DNA of 64,000 bases from Bacteroidales bacterium (GCA_016934055.1 JAFGTR010000133.1:1-64000), one strand, 5' to 3'. Shown: positions 11,401 to 20,319, counted from the first letter of the stretch. Numbers and translations: made by a program. The notes: generated from the letters alone by a model not told the origin.

Positions 11401-11521
11401 CGGTTATGATCCTGATGTGTCTTCTTCGGCTGATATGAATGGTGTCCGTGCCCTGGGTATCGACATTACAAATTATCCGAAAGCAAGAACATTCTTATTT
11501 GGACTCAATGTTACCTTCTAA
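8450..11521 (+). CDS. SusC/RagA family TonB-linked outer membrane protein (start more likely at the ATG at 8495)
   Basis: CarboxypepD-like N-terminal domain, EEVVVVGYGVSKKSDLTGAVSSV, plug domain, C-terminal ARTFLFGLNVTF. Confidence 0.95.
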   Translation: MALIINQILTINNEYMKDKRKPGKIVFMMLFCFLQIVAFSQEKTITGTVTTVTGEELPGASIVVKGTLTGTTTDVFGNYTLTVPDENAVLVFSFIGYISKEQSIAGMTTINMILEEDLMKLEEVVVVGYGVSKKSDLTGAVSSVKEEDFNQISAATPEQLIQGRVPGVQITQNNGEPGAAAQIRIRGASTIRSSQQPLYVIDGVPLDMQTSSPGGPSANGMGGAPATNPLNFLNSNDIEAIDILKDASATAIYGSRGANGVILITTKKGKEGKTNLEYSTYLSISKLPKKLDVLSAEEWLKVRTDTLDYAIDNENHYGNQTDWQDQIFRTALSHSHNIAMSGGTERNSYRVSFNYLDQEGIIEKSSLDKYVGRVNLTQKALKDRLSLEVNLTASQTKENRVPVGATGFEGDLLLNALKTNPTWPVYDSAGAPFQTISTEERNPIAMLEYTRDITRTTRILGGASATLEIFKGLNYKLNLGVDYTNAIRKISQSQELSYLSSEQGRAQINTNELQNFIIEHTLNYNKSFGIHGLGVMAGFSYQKLNRNGYNQQAGFFTTDKIDYVYQMDEGDPDYTMLDSWANTPEELQSFFGRINYNLNEKYLITATLRRDGSSKFGTDSKYGNFPSLAFAWRLSQEDFIQNLNVFSNLKLRLGWGKTGNSEIGTDNSTFLLAPDAGSTAIINHVPVTGFKIDKTPQPGLHWETTTSTNIGLDFGFLDGKLSGTVDLFRKKTTDMLVEQPTQALSPTSNFISNLEEGYVLNDGIELGIDAYVINASNFTWSVNFNFTAIKNRAEDILDDDASIIPTGEVDGQGMTGAYAQAYANGKPMASFYMIKVDSVGQVGRNKGRVFYIRNSAGTADSFFFIGSALPKFTWGLNNSFRYKNFDLSFFIDAVYGNKVFNNTALLLDKTNLRQAKNALQDFVADDFSYTFSSRVSDRYLEDASYIRLSSATLGYNFKLGKIDWIQNLRLYASGSNLFIITNYSGYDPDVSSSADMNGVRALGIDITNYPKARTFLFGLNVTF

Positions 11522-11539
11522 TATTACAATATAATCGTC

Positions 11540-13129
11540 ATGAAAAAGAAAACATACTATATTGGTTTAACTGCTCTGTTGTTGAGCATTGTATTACTTT
11601 ATTCCTGTACCGACCTTGAAGAGATCCCCCAGGATAAGGTAACCTCTGAAACACTAATAGAGGATCCGGATTTGATCCCTAATCTGATAGCACCCGCCCT
11701 CGGACAGTTGAAGGGATTATGGTATCGTGAATCATACTGGGGTTTGCAGGAAGCCTGTTCTGATGAACTGTGTTTTCCGACCCGTGGAACTGACTGGTTT
11801 GACGGTGGTGTATGGCAGGAGCAGTGGTTGCATACGTGGACCCCGGTACACAGGGATGTTGCAGCTACATGGAACAGGTTAAATTCAGCTATTGCTGCTG
11901 CCAATTTCGGCATCTCTGTGTTGGGTACCGATGAAGATGTAACTGATGAGATTAAAGGATACCGGTCGATGCTCAGGTTTCTCCGGGATTTCTATATGTA
12001 TTGCCTGATTGATCTCTACGGTGTTTCACCCTATCGTGATCCTTACAGCACAGATTACACAACCAGTCCGGTTTATCTTACACGTGAGCAGGCATTTTAT
12101 TTTATTGTCAGCGACCTGAAAACAATTCTCGATGATATGCCCGAAAAGGCATCAACTGATTATGGCGTTCCTAACCGTGATGCCTGTTGCATGTTGCTGG
12201 CAAAAATGTATATTAACAAAGAGGTATTTGTTGGTCAGGCAGCCTGGGATTCAAGTCTGATCTACCTTAACCAGATCATTGATCCGGGCAGCTATCAACT
12301 GGCCGACAATTATTTTGGTATGTTTGGTCCTGACAACCACCTGAATTTTCTTCAGCCTGGCGATGAGGCCATTTTTGTTACCGAACTGGATGATGATCAG
12401 AGTTACGGTATCGATGACCAGGTCATATGGATAAAACATACATTCCACTACAACCAGTTTCTTATGGGTGATTACCAGAACAACTGGAATGGTTGTGTTG
12501 CCCCGGAAGGTTATCTTAATGAATGTTGGTTTAATGATACTGACACAGCTACAGATGTCCGCTGGGTAGATAGTACAATATATCCGGTTATGGCTGTAGT
12601 GAATGGTTTTAACTACGGGCAACAGTATAACACAGCAGGAGAGGCCCTGGGTGACCGCGGAGGCTTGCCCCTGTACTTCACTTTTGACTGCCCCCTGGAT
12701 GATGCTAATGAATCACAAGGTGTCAGGGTGTTGAAATATGCTCCCCGCGATCAACCTGTAAATATTATGAGAACACCCAATGATTTTATCATTTATCGAT
12801 ATGCCGATGCCCTGCTGATGAAAGCCGAGTGCCTGGCACGGAATGGTAATATGGGTGAGGCTTTAATTATTGTAAATGAAATAAGGACTAAACGTAAAGC
12901 GCCGGCACTTGCCAGTATGGAACTGATTGATATTCTCAGGGAAAGAGGCCGTGAACTTTATTGGGAAGGACATCGCAGGCAGGATATGATTCGTTTCGGG
13001 ACTTTTTTGAATCCCAAGCCATTAATGAACAAGCCCGATCCTTCACCTGAAACGGCAAAACTCGTTCCCATTCCGCAAACTGCTATTGAAGCCGCTGAAG
13101 GAGCACTGAAACAAAATCCGGGATATTAA
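11540..13129 (+). CDS. SusD/RagB family lipoprotein
   Basis: Lipobox LLYSCTD; C-terminal RERGRELYWEGHRRQDMIRFGTF; follows SusC. Confidence 0.93.
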   Translation: MKKKTYYIGLTALLLSIVLLYSCTDLEEIPQDKVTSETLIEDPDLIPNLIAPALGQLKGLWYRESYWGLQEACSDELCFPTRGTDWFDGGVWQEQWLHTWTPVHRDVAATWNRLNSAIAAANFGISVLGTDEDVTDEIKGYRSMLRFLRDFYMYCLIDLYGVSPYRDPYSTDYTTSPVYLTREQAFYFIVSDLKTILDDMPEKASTDYGVPNRDACCMLLAKMYINKEVFVGQAAWDSSLIYLNQIIDPGSYQLADNYFGMFGPDNHLNFLQPGDEAIFVTELDDDQSYGIDDQVIWIKHTFHYNQFLMGDYQNNWNGCVAPEGYLNECWFNDTDTATDVRWVDSTIYPVMAVVNGFNYGQQYNTAGEALGDRGGLPLYFTFDCPLDDANESQGVRVLKYAPRDQPVNIMRTPNDFIIYRYADALLMKAECLARNGNMGEALIIVNEIRTKRKAPALASMELIDILRERGRELYWEGHRRQDMIRFGTFLNPKPLMNKPDPSPETAKLVPIPQTAIEAAEGALKQNPGY

Positions 13130-13141
13130 TAACCGGTAAAT

Positions 13142-13296
13142 AAAAGAGGCTGTCTCAGAAGGCGCTTAAACTGTCATCCTGTCCCGAGTACTCGGGATCA
13201 GGATCTCAACGGGCTGAATGCCAACTTAACGGAGATTCCGATCCCGATGAATCGGGACGGAATGACTGAAAAGCACCTTTTGAAACAGCCTCTTTT
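13142..13296. repeat. 155-bp MITE-like nested inverted repeat, possibly also a stem-loop regulator, between susD and GH13
   Basis: Ends AAAAGAGGCTGTCTCAGAAGGCGCTT / AAGCACCTTTTGAAACAGCCTCTTTT are inverted with 3 mismatches in 26; inner inverted arms GTCATCCTGTCCCGA... / ...TCGGGACGGAATGAC. Confidence 0.8.
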
Positions 13297-13336
13297 TCAA
13301 TAATTAACAAACGTTCAGTTTTAATATATTAGAAAT

Positions 13337-14845
13337 ATGAAAAAGACTTTTTTTACGATTATTATAATCCTGTCGCTTATAGCATTTGCCTGTAAACAGC
13401 CGTATGAAACACCGGTAAAACGGGTTAATCCGGCTGGTATAAGCCAGGTCAGCCATGTTGAATGGGCAAAGGACGCCGTGATCTATGAAGTCAACATCAG
13501 ACAGTTTTCACCTGAAGGGACTTTTGAAGCTGTTAAAAAAGATCTGCCCAGGCTGAAAGAACTGGGCGTTGACATCGTATGGCTGATGCCGGTTTTTCCA
13601 ATAGGTGAAATGAACAGGAAGGCTGATCAGACCATCCTGATTGAAGAAATCGAAATTCCTGCTGAAAGAAAAAAATACCTTGGCAGTTACTATGCTACAA
13701 AAGATTACCTGTCAGTTAATCCGGAGTATGGAAACCCAGAGGATTTTAAGTCGCTGGTGGATAAAATCCATGAACTGGGCATGTATGTTATCCTGGATAT
13801 CGCTATCAACCATACAGCATGGGATCATCCCTGGATCAAAGAACATCCTGATTATTATACACGGGTACATGAAGACAGTGTCCCCTGGAACCCGGAGTGG
13901 ATGACTGAACACCCGGAATACTTCAGGAAGCTGAAGAAGTTGCGGATGACCTATCCCATCAATCCTGTTGAATTCGACTGGTGGGATGTGGCTGAGCTTG
14001 ATTTTGACAACACCGAACTGCGCAACGAATTTGTGAAGATCTTTATCTGGTGGATATCTGAATATGACATTGATGGTTATCGTTGTGACCATGCCCATGG
14101 TGTGCCCACCGATTTCTGGGAGGAACTCCGGCCTGAACTTGATAAGGTAAAACCGGTCTTCATGCTGGCTGAAGCGGAATTGCCGGAATTGCACAAAAAA
14201 GCATTTGACATGTCGTATGACTGGAAGATGCATCATATTCTGAATGCCATAGCACAAAACAAAAAGCCGGCCTGGGCTATTGCCGAACACCTGCAATGGG
14301 CTGATACCTCATACCCCGATAATTCATGGCTGATGCAGTTCACCTCCAACCACGATGAGAATTCCTGGGCAGGAACCGAGTTTGAAAGGATGGGGCAGGG
14401 GGCCCGGACTTTTGCTGTTCTTGCCGCTACATTACCGGACATGTTGCTAATTTATAACGGGCAGGAATCTGCATTTAATGAACGTCTTAAATTCTTTGTC
14501 AAGGATACAATCGGATGGGGCGATTATCGCTACAGCAGTTTTTACAGAACCCTCAATGAATTGAAAGAACGCAACAAAGCCTTATTGAACGGAACAGAGA
14601 ACGGAATCCTGAAGGTATTATCCAGTCAGGCTGACAGCAACGTATTTGCCTTTTCCCGGCAGGCAGAAGACGACCAGGTGCTGGTCATTTGCAACCTGGG
14701 AGAATATCCGGTTGATTATAGGCTGCGGAATAATACAAGGATTGGGAATATGAAAGAAGTGTTCACAGGAACCTCCAGAACTTTTAAACGCAAAACAAAG
14801 ATTTCACTCGAACCATGGCAATACTGTGTTTATGAAAACAAGTAG
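13337..14845 (+). CDS. GH13 alpha-amylase family lipoprotein
   Basis: Lipobox LIAFACKQ; GH13 motifs DIAINHTAWDHPW, DGYRCDHAHG, FMLAEAEL, FTSNHDENSW. Confidence 0.93.
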   Translation: MKKTFFTIIIILSLIAFACKQPYETPVKRVNPAGISQVSHVEWAKDAVIYEVNIRQFSPEGTFEAVKKDLPRLKELGVDIVWLMPVFPIGEMNRKADQTILIEEIEIPAERKKYLGSYYATKDYLSVNPEYGNPEDFKSLVDKIHELGMYVILDIAINHTAWDHPWIKEHPDYYTRVHEDSVPWNPEWMTEHPEYFRKLKKLRMTYPINPVEFDWWDVAELDFDNTELRNEFVKIFIWWISEYDIDGYRCDHAHGVPTDFWEELRPELDKVKPVFMLAEAELPELHKKAFDMSYDWKMHHILNAIAQNKKPAWAIAEHLQWADTSYPDNSWLMQFTSNHDENSWAGTEFERMGQGARTFAVLAATLPDMLLIYNGQESAFNERLKFFVKDTIGWGDYRYSSFYRTLNELKERNKALLNGTENGILKVLSSQADSNVFAFSRQAEDDQVLVICNLGEYPVDYRLRNNTRIGNMKEVFTGTSRTFKRKTKISLEPWQYCVYENK

Positions 14846-14875
14846 AGGATAAGCGTCTGAATTGTAATTATGCAG

Positions 14876-14895
14876 CCTGTCTGACGACAGACAGG
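14876..14895. terminator. Hairpin CCTGTCTG-ACGA-CAGACAGG downstream of GH13
   Basis: Perfect 8-bp stem with 4-nt loop; no T-tract, so it may be an interspersed palindrome rather than a terminator. Confidence 0.4.
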
Positions 14896-14993
14896 TCATG
14901 CAGTCACGTATTGTGTCAGGTTTCAGAAATTCCCCTCCTGGGCGGGGTGCAGGTGATTCCCTAAAAACCTAAACCCCTAAACTCATAACCTCA

Positions 14994-15797
14994 TCACTTT
15001 TCCCGTAACTGCTTCTTTAGATTATCAATATCCTTTTTCAGGGTATTGACAGTCTTAAACAAACTGTCCTGTGGCAGCACAGGATCCGGTATTTCACTGC
15101 TGATGAAATTGACAAATTTCCAGACCTCTTTAATTTCGTTGACCTGAATATTAAAGGGTTCATACAACGGGTTCAGCGAATACAAACAAAGCTTGTTTTC
15201 TTTTTCCAGAAGGTTTTCAACAATTTTAAAAACAATACCTTCATCCAGCGTCAGAATGATATATCCGTAACCGTCGATGATGGTATTCCAGTCCTGCACA
15301 AACTCCCCCGTTACCCAGGCTTTGGGAGGTATCGGAAGCATGGAGTCACCTGTAAGCTGAAAAGTCCGGTATTTTTTTTGTTTTGAAAGAAAAGGTAACT
15401 GAAAAACAGGAAGTTCACTGATGAATTCCGGGTCGGCAAATCCTGTGGCATAACCGGCTTTTGCTTTTTCACTGACCAGTTCAATGTTGTCCACATTGTC
15501 GTTGTTGACTGTTGTGGCCAGTACCCTGATATTGCTGCCTTTCAGGTATACATCGCCACCGCGTTCAACCTGTGAAAGCTGACTTTCGGAGATGGTGGTC
15601 AGGTTGACCTTAACCAGTGTATCGATAGCGATGCCATAATATTTCGAAAACGCTACCAGCGCCTGAATTGTAGGCTGGCTGACTTCATTCTCATACCCGC
15701 TGAGGGTGGAACGCTTCATTTTCAGGGCAAAGGCCACATCATCCTGTGTGCGGCCCCTCCGTTTACGGAGGAATTTGATGTTGGAGGAGAAATACAT
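14994..15797 (-). CDS. XRE-family HTH regulator with S24 (LexA/UmuD-like) peptidase domain
   Basis: N-terminal HTH IKFLRKRRGRTQDDVAFALKMKRSTLSGYENE; KAKAGYATGFADPEFISELPVFQLP (A-G cleavage-like site), GDSMLPI (Ser), IVFKIVEN (Lys). Confidence 0.9.
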   Translation of the reverse strand: MYFSSNIKFLRKRRGRTQDDVAFALKMKRSTLSGYENEVSQPTIQALVAFSKYYGIAIDTLVKVNLTTISESQLSQVERGGDVYLKGSNIRVLATTVNNDNVDNIELVSEKAKAGYATGFADPEFISELPVFQLPFLSKQKKYRTFQLTGDSMLPIPPKAWVTGEFVQDWNTIIDGYGYIILTLDEGIVFKIVENLLEKENKLCLYSLNPLYEPFNIQVNEIKEVWKFVNFISSEIPDPVLPQDSLFKTVNTLKKDIDNLKKQLREK

Positions 15798-15813
15798 GAC
15801 GTTAATTTAAATT

Positions 15814-15845
15814 AATAAATTCCCCTCCCGGGAGGGGAATTTATT
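15814..15845. repeat. Perfect 32-bp palindrome AATAAATTCCCCTCCC|GGGAGGGGAATTTATT just upstream of the S24 regulator start
   Basis: Direct reading; each 16-nt arm is the exact reverse complement of the other. Confidence 0.9.
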
Positions 15846-15878
15846 CTACAAAATAATCATTGTAAATATAATTAAAAA

Positions 15879-15893
15879 GATTATATTATAATC
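15879..15893. promoter_or_regulatory. Putative operator 1: GATTAT-ATT-ATAATC
   Basis: Palindrome with the same arms and spacing as 15903-15917, in the S24/dinB divergent intergenic region. Confidence 0.6.
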
Positions 15894-15902
15894 ATAATAT
15901 TT

Positions 15903-15917
15903 GATTATTTTATAATC
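15903..15917. promoter_or_regulatory. Putative operator 2: GATTAT-TTT-ATAATC
   Basis: Same arms and spacing as operator 1, offset 24 bp. Confidence 0.6.
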
Positions 15918-15940
15918 ATTTATTAACAATTGTATTAATT

Positions 15941-17095
15941 ATGTTGAAAAGCGGGGAAAGAAACATCATTCATCTCGATCTGGATACTTTTTTTGTATCA
16001 GTGGAGAGGTTGATCAACAGCGGTTTAGCAGGCCGGCCTGTTGTTGTGGGGGGCGTATCAGATCGGGGTGTAGTGGCCAGTTGCAGTTACGAAGCCCGGC
16101 AATATGGCATTCATTCTGCCATGCCCATAAGAATGGTACGGCAATTGTGTGCTGATGCTGTTATTATACGTGGTGATATGGACCTGTACAGCCGTTATTC
16201 AAATATTGTTACCGACATCGTTGCAGCTCATGCCCCGGTGTACGAAAAAGCATCGGTTGATGAGCACTATATCGACATTACCGGCATGGATCGTTTTTAC
16301 GGTTCCCTGAAATGGACACAGGAATTACGCCGGAAGATCATTGGGGAAACCGGACTGCCCATTTCTTTCGGGCTTTCAATTAACAAAACTGTATCGAAAA
16401 TTGCCACCGGAGAGGCAAAACCCAATGGAGAAAAACAGGTGCCGGCCGAAGGGGTAAGGCCGTTCCTGCAACCCCTGCCTATCAGTAAAATACCGATGAT
16501 TGGTGAAAAAACATTTCATCTTCTGCGTTCCATGGGCATTGCTACTATCGGGACACTGAGCCTGATACCGGTGGAAATGATGGAAAAGGTGCTGGGTAAG
16601 AACGGGATCGAAATATGGAAAAAAGCCAACGGCATCGACCTGACACCTGTCACACCCTGTTGGGAACGGAAATCAATCAGCAGCGAAAGGACATTTGACA
16701 AGGATACAACCGACCTGACCTTGCTGAACAATGCACTGGCCGGTATGGTAGAAAGAATGGCCTACGACCTGAGAAAAGAACAAAAGCTTACCTCGTGCGT
16801 GACTGTGAAAATCCGTTACGCCAACTTCGATACACACACACTTCAGAAACGTATTCCTTATACATCATTTGACCACAAGCTGACGGAAACTGCAAAAGAG
16901 CTTTTTAAACGCCTGTATCAGCGGCGTATGCTTATCCGGCTCATCGGGGTACGGTTCAGTCACCTTGTGCACGGTACGCCGCAACTCAATTTGTTTGAAG
17001 ATACACCCGAAATGGTAAGGCTTTATCAGGCTATCGACAGGATGAGGATGCGGTATGGCAGAAAATCAGTAATAAGGGCGGCGAGCATGATATGA
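15941..17095 (+). CDS. dinB: Y-family DNA polymerase IV (DinB)
   Basis: IIHLDLDTFFVSVE, SCSYEARQYGIHSAMP, SVDEHYIDITG, little-finger region and QLNLFED clamp-binding-like motif. Confidence 0.93.
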   Translation: MLKSGERNIIHLDLDTFFVSVERLINSGLAGRPVVVGGVSDRGVVASCSYEARQYGIHSAMPIRMVRQLCADAVIIRGDMDLYSRYSNIVTDIVAAHAPVYEKASVDEHYIDITGMDRFYGSLKWTQELRRKIIGETGLPISFGLSINKTVSKIATGEAKPNGEKQVPAEGVRPFLQPLPISKIPMIGEKTFHLLRSMGIATIGTLSLIPVEMMEKVLGKNGIEIWKKANGIDLTPVTPCWERKSISSERTFDKDTTDLTLLNNALAGMVERMAYDLRKEQKLTSCVTVKIRYANFDTHTLQKRIPYTSFDHKLTETAKELFKRLYQRRMLIRLIGVRFSHLVHGTPQLNLFEDTPEMVRLYQAIDRMRMRYGRKSVIRAASMI

Positions 17096-17206
17096 AAATT
17101 ATAACATAATGCATATCACCTTTCATCAGGCTTTCATCAAAAAGAATAAAACCCTCGCGGGATTTTTGCGTATTAATATTTATCAGACCATGGACTGAAT
17201 ATTTAA

Positions 17207-18457
17207 ATGACAATGAACAGACTCATATGGAAATCAGGCAGCGTACTTTTTTTGTTTATGTTGCATCTAAATCTCCTGTGTCAGCCTGCTTCATTACTGC
17301 CAAAATCAACGGCTTATTTTGACAGCCTCGATAACCGCATAGCCACAATACAGAAACAGATTCCAAGGTTAAAACAAACGCATGATATCTCGTTGTTTCA
17401 TCTGCAGCGCGAACTCGATCATACTTTGTTCATAAAAGAATATGAGCAATATGTTGTAGATGAAAACCTTTTTAAAGCTAAAGATATTGTTGAGTTGCGC
17501 CTTGAACGTGCCAGGCTCAGAAAAGACCAGTATTCTGTCGATTTCTATAACAGATATAAGGATAAGGTATACGACCAGATAAAATATCAACGGATGTACT
17601 ACCAGGCTTTGTTCGAAAAGGAAAAAAATTTTAGTAAAAAATTCTATGCCATAACCAGGGAAGAAACGGTTGAGGCATACCAACGGGCACAACGAATGAC
17701 AGACCTTGCCCTGAAATATGCCAATGAGAATAATTTTACAGGGACAGCCAAAGGGCTGCAACATTACAGAAAGTATACTGAAGCCAGGATATTTGATCTG
17801 CAGTCGCCTTATGATCTGAAAGAACTGACCGAAAGCCAGAAGAATTTTGAAAAAGTGTTTTTGCCGATGATAGAGAGCGACAGCATAGCCACCATAAAAG
17901 AAGCCGAAAAACTACTTGATTACTGCATCCGGTATTCCGAATTTCTCAAGATATCATTGAGTGCAGACTACCTTGAACAGCAGAAACTTGCTGTAGCCTC
18001 TGCTTTTTCTGATGTACTTGACCAACAGGGTTCTTCTTCAAGGCTTGAGGCATTGACTGATCAGGCTGTAACTGCCCGCCTCGACAGTCTGAATCCGCGG
18101 GGGGTGTATAAATGGCATGATTATGTTGTCGTAATAAGCAATTTTATGCCTTCTTCAGGGTTTGAAAATGTAAAAAAAGGAGAAGCCATTATTAATGCCG
18201 ATAATGTGCTTGCCTCTTATCTTAAAAGGAATAAGCTCTGTAAATCAAAGGATAATCTCAGGTATGGTTATGCCTATATTATTCCATACAAAAGCAATAA
18301 TAAAAATTCAAGTTTCATTTACGATCAAAATAAACAAACATGGCAGTACATGGCCTGCTATACCATCATTAACAGCTCTGCTTATACAAGGGAGATAATC
18401 CGCTATATGCCGCCGCTAATCTTTAAAGATGAAAACCTTTTGAGTGCCGATCAGTAA
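17207..18457 (+). CDS. Hypothetical secreted protein, helix/coiled-coil rich
   Basis: Long ORF with signal peptide (LIWKSGSVLFLFMLHLNLLCQ); no family recognised. Confidence 0.75.
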   Translation: MTMNRLIWKSGSVLFLFMLHLNLLCQPASLLPKSTAYFDSLDNRIATIQKQIPRLKQTHDISLFHLQRELDHTLFIKEYEQYVVDENLFKAKDIVELRLERARLRKDQYSVDFYNRYKDKVYDQIKYQRMYYQALFEKEKNFSKKFYAITREETVEAYQRAQRMTDLALKYANENNFTGTAKGLQHYRKYTEARIFDLQSPYDLKELTESQKNFEKVFLPMIESDSIATIKEAEKLLDYCIRYSEFLKISLSADYLEQQKLAVASAFSDVLDQQGSSSRLEALTDQAVTARLDSLNPRGVYKWHDYVVVISNFMPSSGFENVKKGEAIINADNVLASYLKRNKLCKSKDNLRYGYAYIIPYKSNNKNSSFIYDQNKQTWQYMACYTIINSSAYTREIIRYMPPLIFKDENLLSADQ

Positions 18458-18626
18458 TCCTGCCTTATAGTAGATCACAACCTGACCTTCATTGTTTTAC
18501 CGATAATAGTTAAACGGAAATATAATTATTTGACAATCAAAATAATATCAAACGGTTTTAAAAATCTTCTCAATCTTGTGTAATTTTTTTACAATTCGTT
18601 CGTCATAGTAGAAAACGACCAATATT

Positions 18627-19139
18627 ATGTGCACAAGAAAGATTCTTTTAAGCTTTTTGATCATAGCAGGCATATGTCTGACAGGTTTAGCATCAGCATC
18701 AGAAAAGCCCAATCAGTCACCAAGGAAGATTATGAACAGTTACAGGTGGGAAAAAGGATTTATTTCCTTGTCCTTTCCGGTTTTTATTGCTAAAATAGCT
18801 TTGTCAAAGGAAGATCAGGAAGTCCGGGATCTGCTTCAGGATATCCGCAAGATTCGTATCCTTTTTTGTGAAAATGCTGGTACGCATTCAGATGCAGTTA
18901 AAAATTGCATTGATGATTTTGAAGCATTCTTTCATCATTCTTCATATGTAGATTTGGTGAATGTTATAGATAACAAAGACAACATAAAGATTAAGGGCAT
19001 CCCGGATAAAAACTGCTTTCAGGATATGGTGCTGATAGTCAGTGATGAACATGAGCTCGTTGTCGTTCATCTGATCGGGTCTGTTAACCTTGAAGCATTT
19101 AGAAGGCTGATTGGTGAGAAAGAGATTGTGAGCTTGTAA
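18627..19139 (+). CDS. Hypothetical exported protein, DUF4252-like
   Basis: Signal peptide and overall resemblance to DUF4252 proteins (FISLSFPVFIAKIAL...RKIRILFCEN...DMVLIVSDEHELVVVHLIGSVN). Confidence 0.6.
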   Translation: MCTRKILLSFLIIAGICLTGLASASEKPNQSPRKIMNSYRWEKGFISLSFPVFIAKIALSKEDQEVRDLLQDIRKIRILFCENAGTHSDAVKNCIDDFEAFFHHSSYVDLVNVIDNKDNIKIKGIPDKNCFQDMVLIVSDEHELVVVHLIGSVNLEAFRRLIGEKEIVSL

Positions 19140-19176
19140 GCAATCTGTTCAGAAATTTTTATAAGACGGAAAATAT

Positions 19177-20319
19177 TTATTCATTAACAATAAGTCTGTT
19201 TTCCAGAAAATAAGGCGTTGTTCCCCTCCAAGGTTTTGAGCAGATATCGATATCACCATCACCATCAACATCTCCGGCAACAGCATCAATACATTCCATT
19301 TCGGTCAGAATTTCATGCCTGATCCATTCATCCCCATTCCCGTCCTTATTTTCCCATATAAAGCATCGTTTTGTAAGATCACCGGTCATCGGACCTCCAC
19401 CGGAGAATACATCCATATCACCATCATTATCAAAATCGGCTACACAAAGGGAATGCAGATCCTGGTTCGTCTCATAATCTATTTTATGGGTGAACCAGTT
19501 TATCCCCTTGCCATCTTTATTGGCATGCCACGCTATTTTTCCGTTGGGATTATTGGATTCTGCCTGAATTACATCAACATCTCCGTCTTTGTCAAAATCA
19601 AGCACCATGATCCTTGATGAATAGGCATTTTGACCCGTGCTTTGCACAAAGCTTATCGTGCGGTGAACAGACCATTTACTGCCATCACCAACTTCGTTTT
19701 CATACCATATATTCGATCTTACCAGGTCCATATCTTTATCGCCATCAATATCGGCTATGCCGTTAGGGTAAATTCCTCCGTTAATACCTTCTCCAAGCAT
19801 CATCTTTTTCCATTTTTTGTCCGGTTTGTCGGGTATCTGATAAATATACAACCCTTCCTGCTCACTGAGTGATATTAATTCAGGTTTGCCGTCATTGTTC
19901 AGGTCTCCGGCAATATTATCATAGGTATAAATGGCCCCGTTTTCGAACCGCTCGAATTCTTCCTCTCTCGGATTTCCCGTATTCCTGTACCATGTTCCGC
20001 CTGCTACCTGATCGATCCAGCCGTCACCATCAACGTCAAACGCAATACCACCCTTATCGGTGAAAACATTCCTGCCCAGCAGGTGCTTGATCCACTTACC
20101 GGCAGACTGGTATTCAAACCACCAGACCGGGCCTGCACTGGAACCGATTATGAAATCAAGATCATCGTCCTTGTCAATATCAGCCAGAGAAGCCTGACCT
20201 AAAAGATCAGTATCGGTTTCACCGATTTCATGATAACGGAAATCGGGAAACTGGGTATAAACATTGAACAGGTTGAACACCCCTATAAACATAGTAATGA
20301 CTGCAATTCTCATGATCAT
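19177..20319 (-). CDS. FG-GAP/VCBS repeat-containing exported protein
   Basis: Repeated D-x-D-x-D-G-D-x-D motifs (DIDKDDDLDFIIGSS, DIDGDKDMDLVRSN, DFDKDGDVDVIQAE, DFDNDGDMDVFSGG, DVDGDGDIDICSK). Confidence 0.85.
   Translation of the reverse strand: MIMRIAVITMFIGVFNLFNVYTQFPDFRYHEIGETDTDLLGQASLADIDKDDDLDFIIGSSAGPVWWFEYQSAGKWIKHLLGRNVFTDKGGIAFDVDGDGWIDQVAGGTWYRNTGNPREEEFERFENGAIYTYDNIAGDLNNDGKPELISLSEQEGLYIYQIPDKPDKKWKKMMLGEGINGGIYPNGIADIDGDKDMDLVRSNIWYENEVGDGSKWSVHRTISFVQSTGQNAYSSRIMVLDFDKDGDVDVIQAESNNPNGKIAWHANKDGKGINWFTHKIDYETNQDLHSLCVADFDNDGDMDVFSGGGPMTGDLTKRCFIWENKDGNGDEWIRHEILTEMECIDAVAGDVDGDGDIDICSKPWRGTTPYFLENRLIVNE

Noticed and set aside
13712-14296. 194-aa minus-strand ORF opposite the GH13 lipoprotein
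   Set aside because: Antisense to a confidently assigned GH13 coding frame; no recognisable motifs; shadow ORF.
14876-14895. Strong rho-independent terminator after the GH13 lipoprotein
   Set aside because: The hairpin is real but lacks a T-tract, so it is listed only as a low-confidence terminator.
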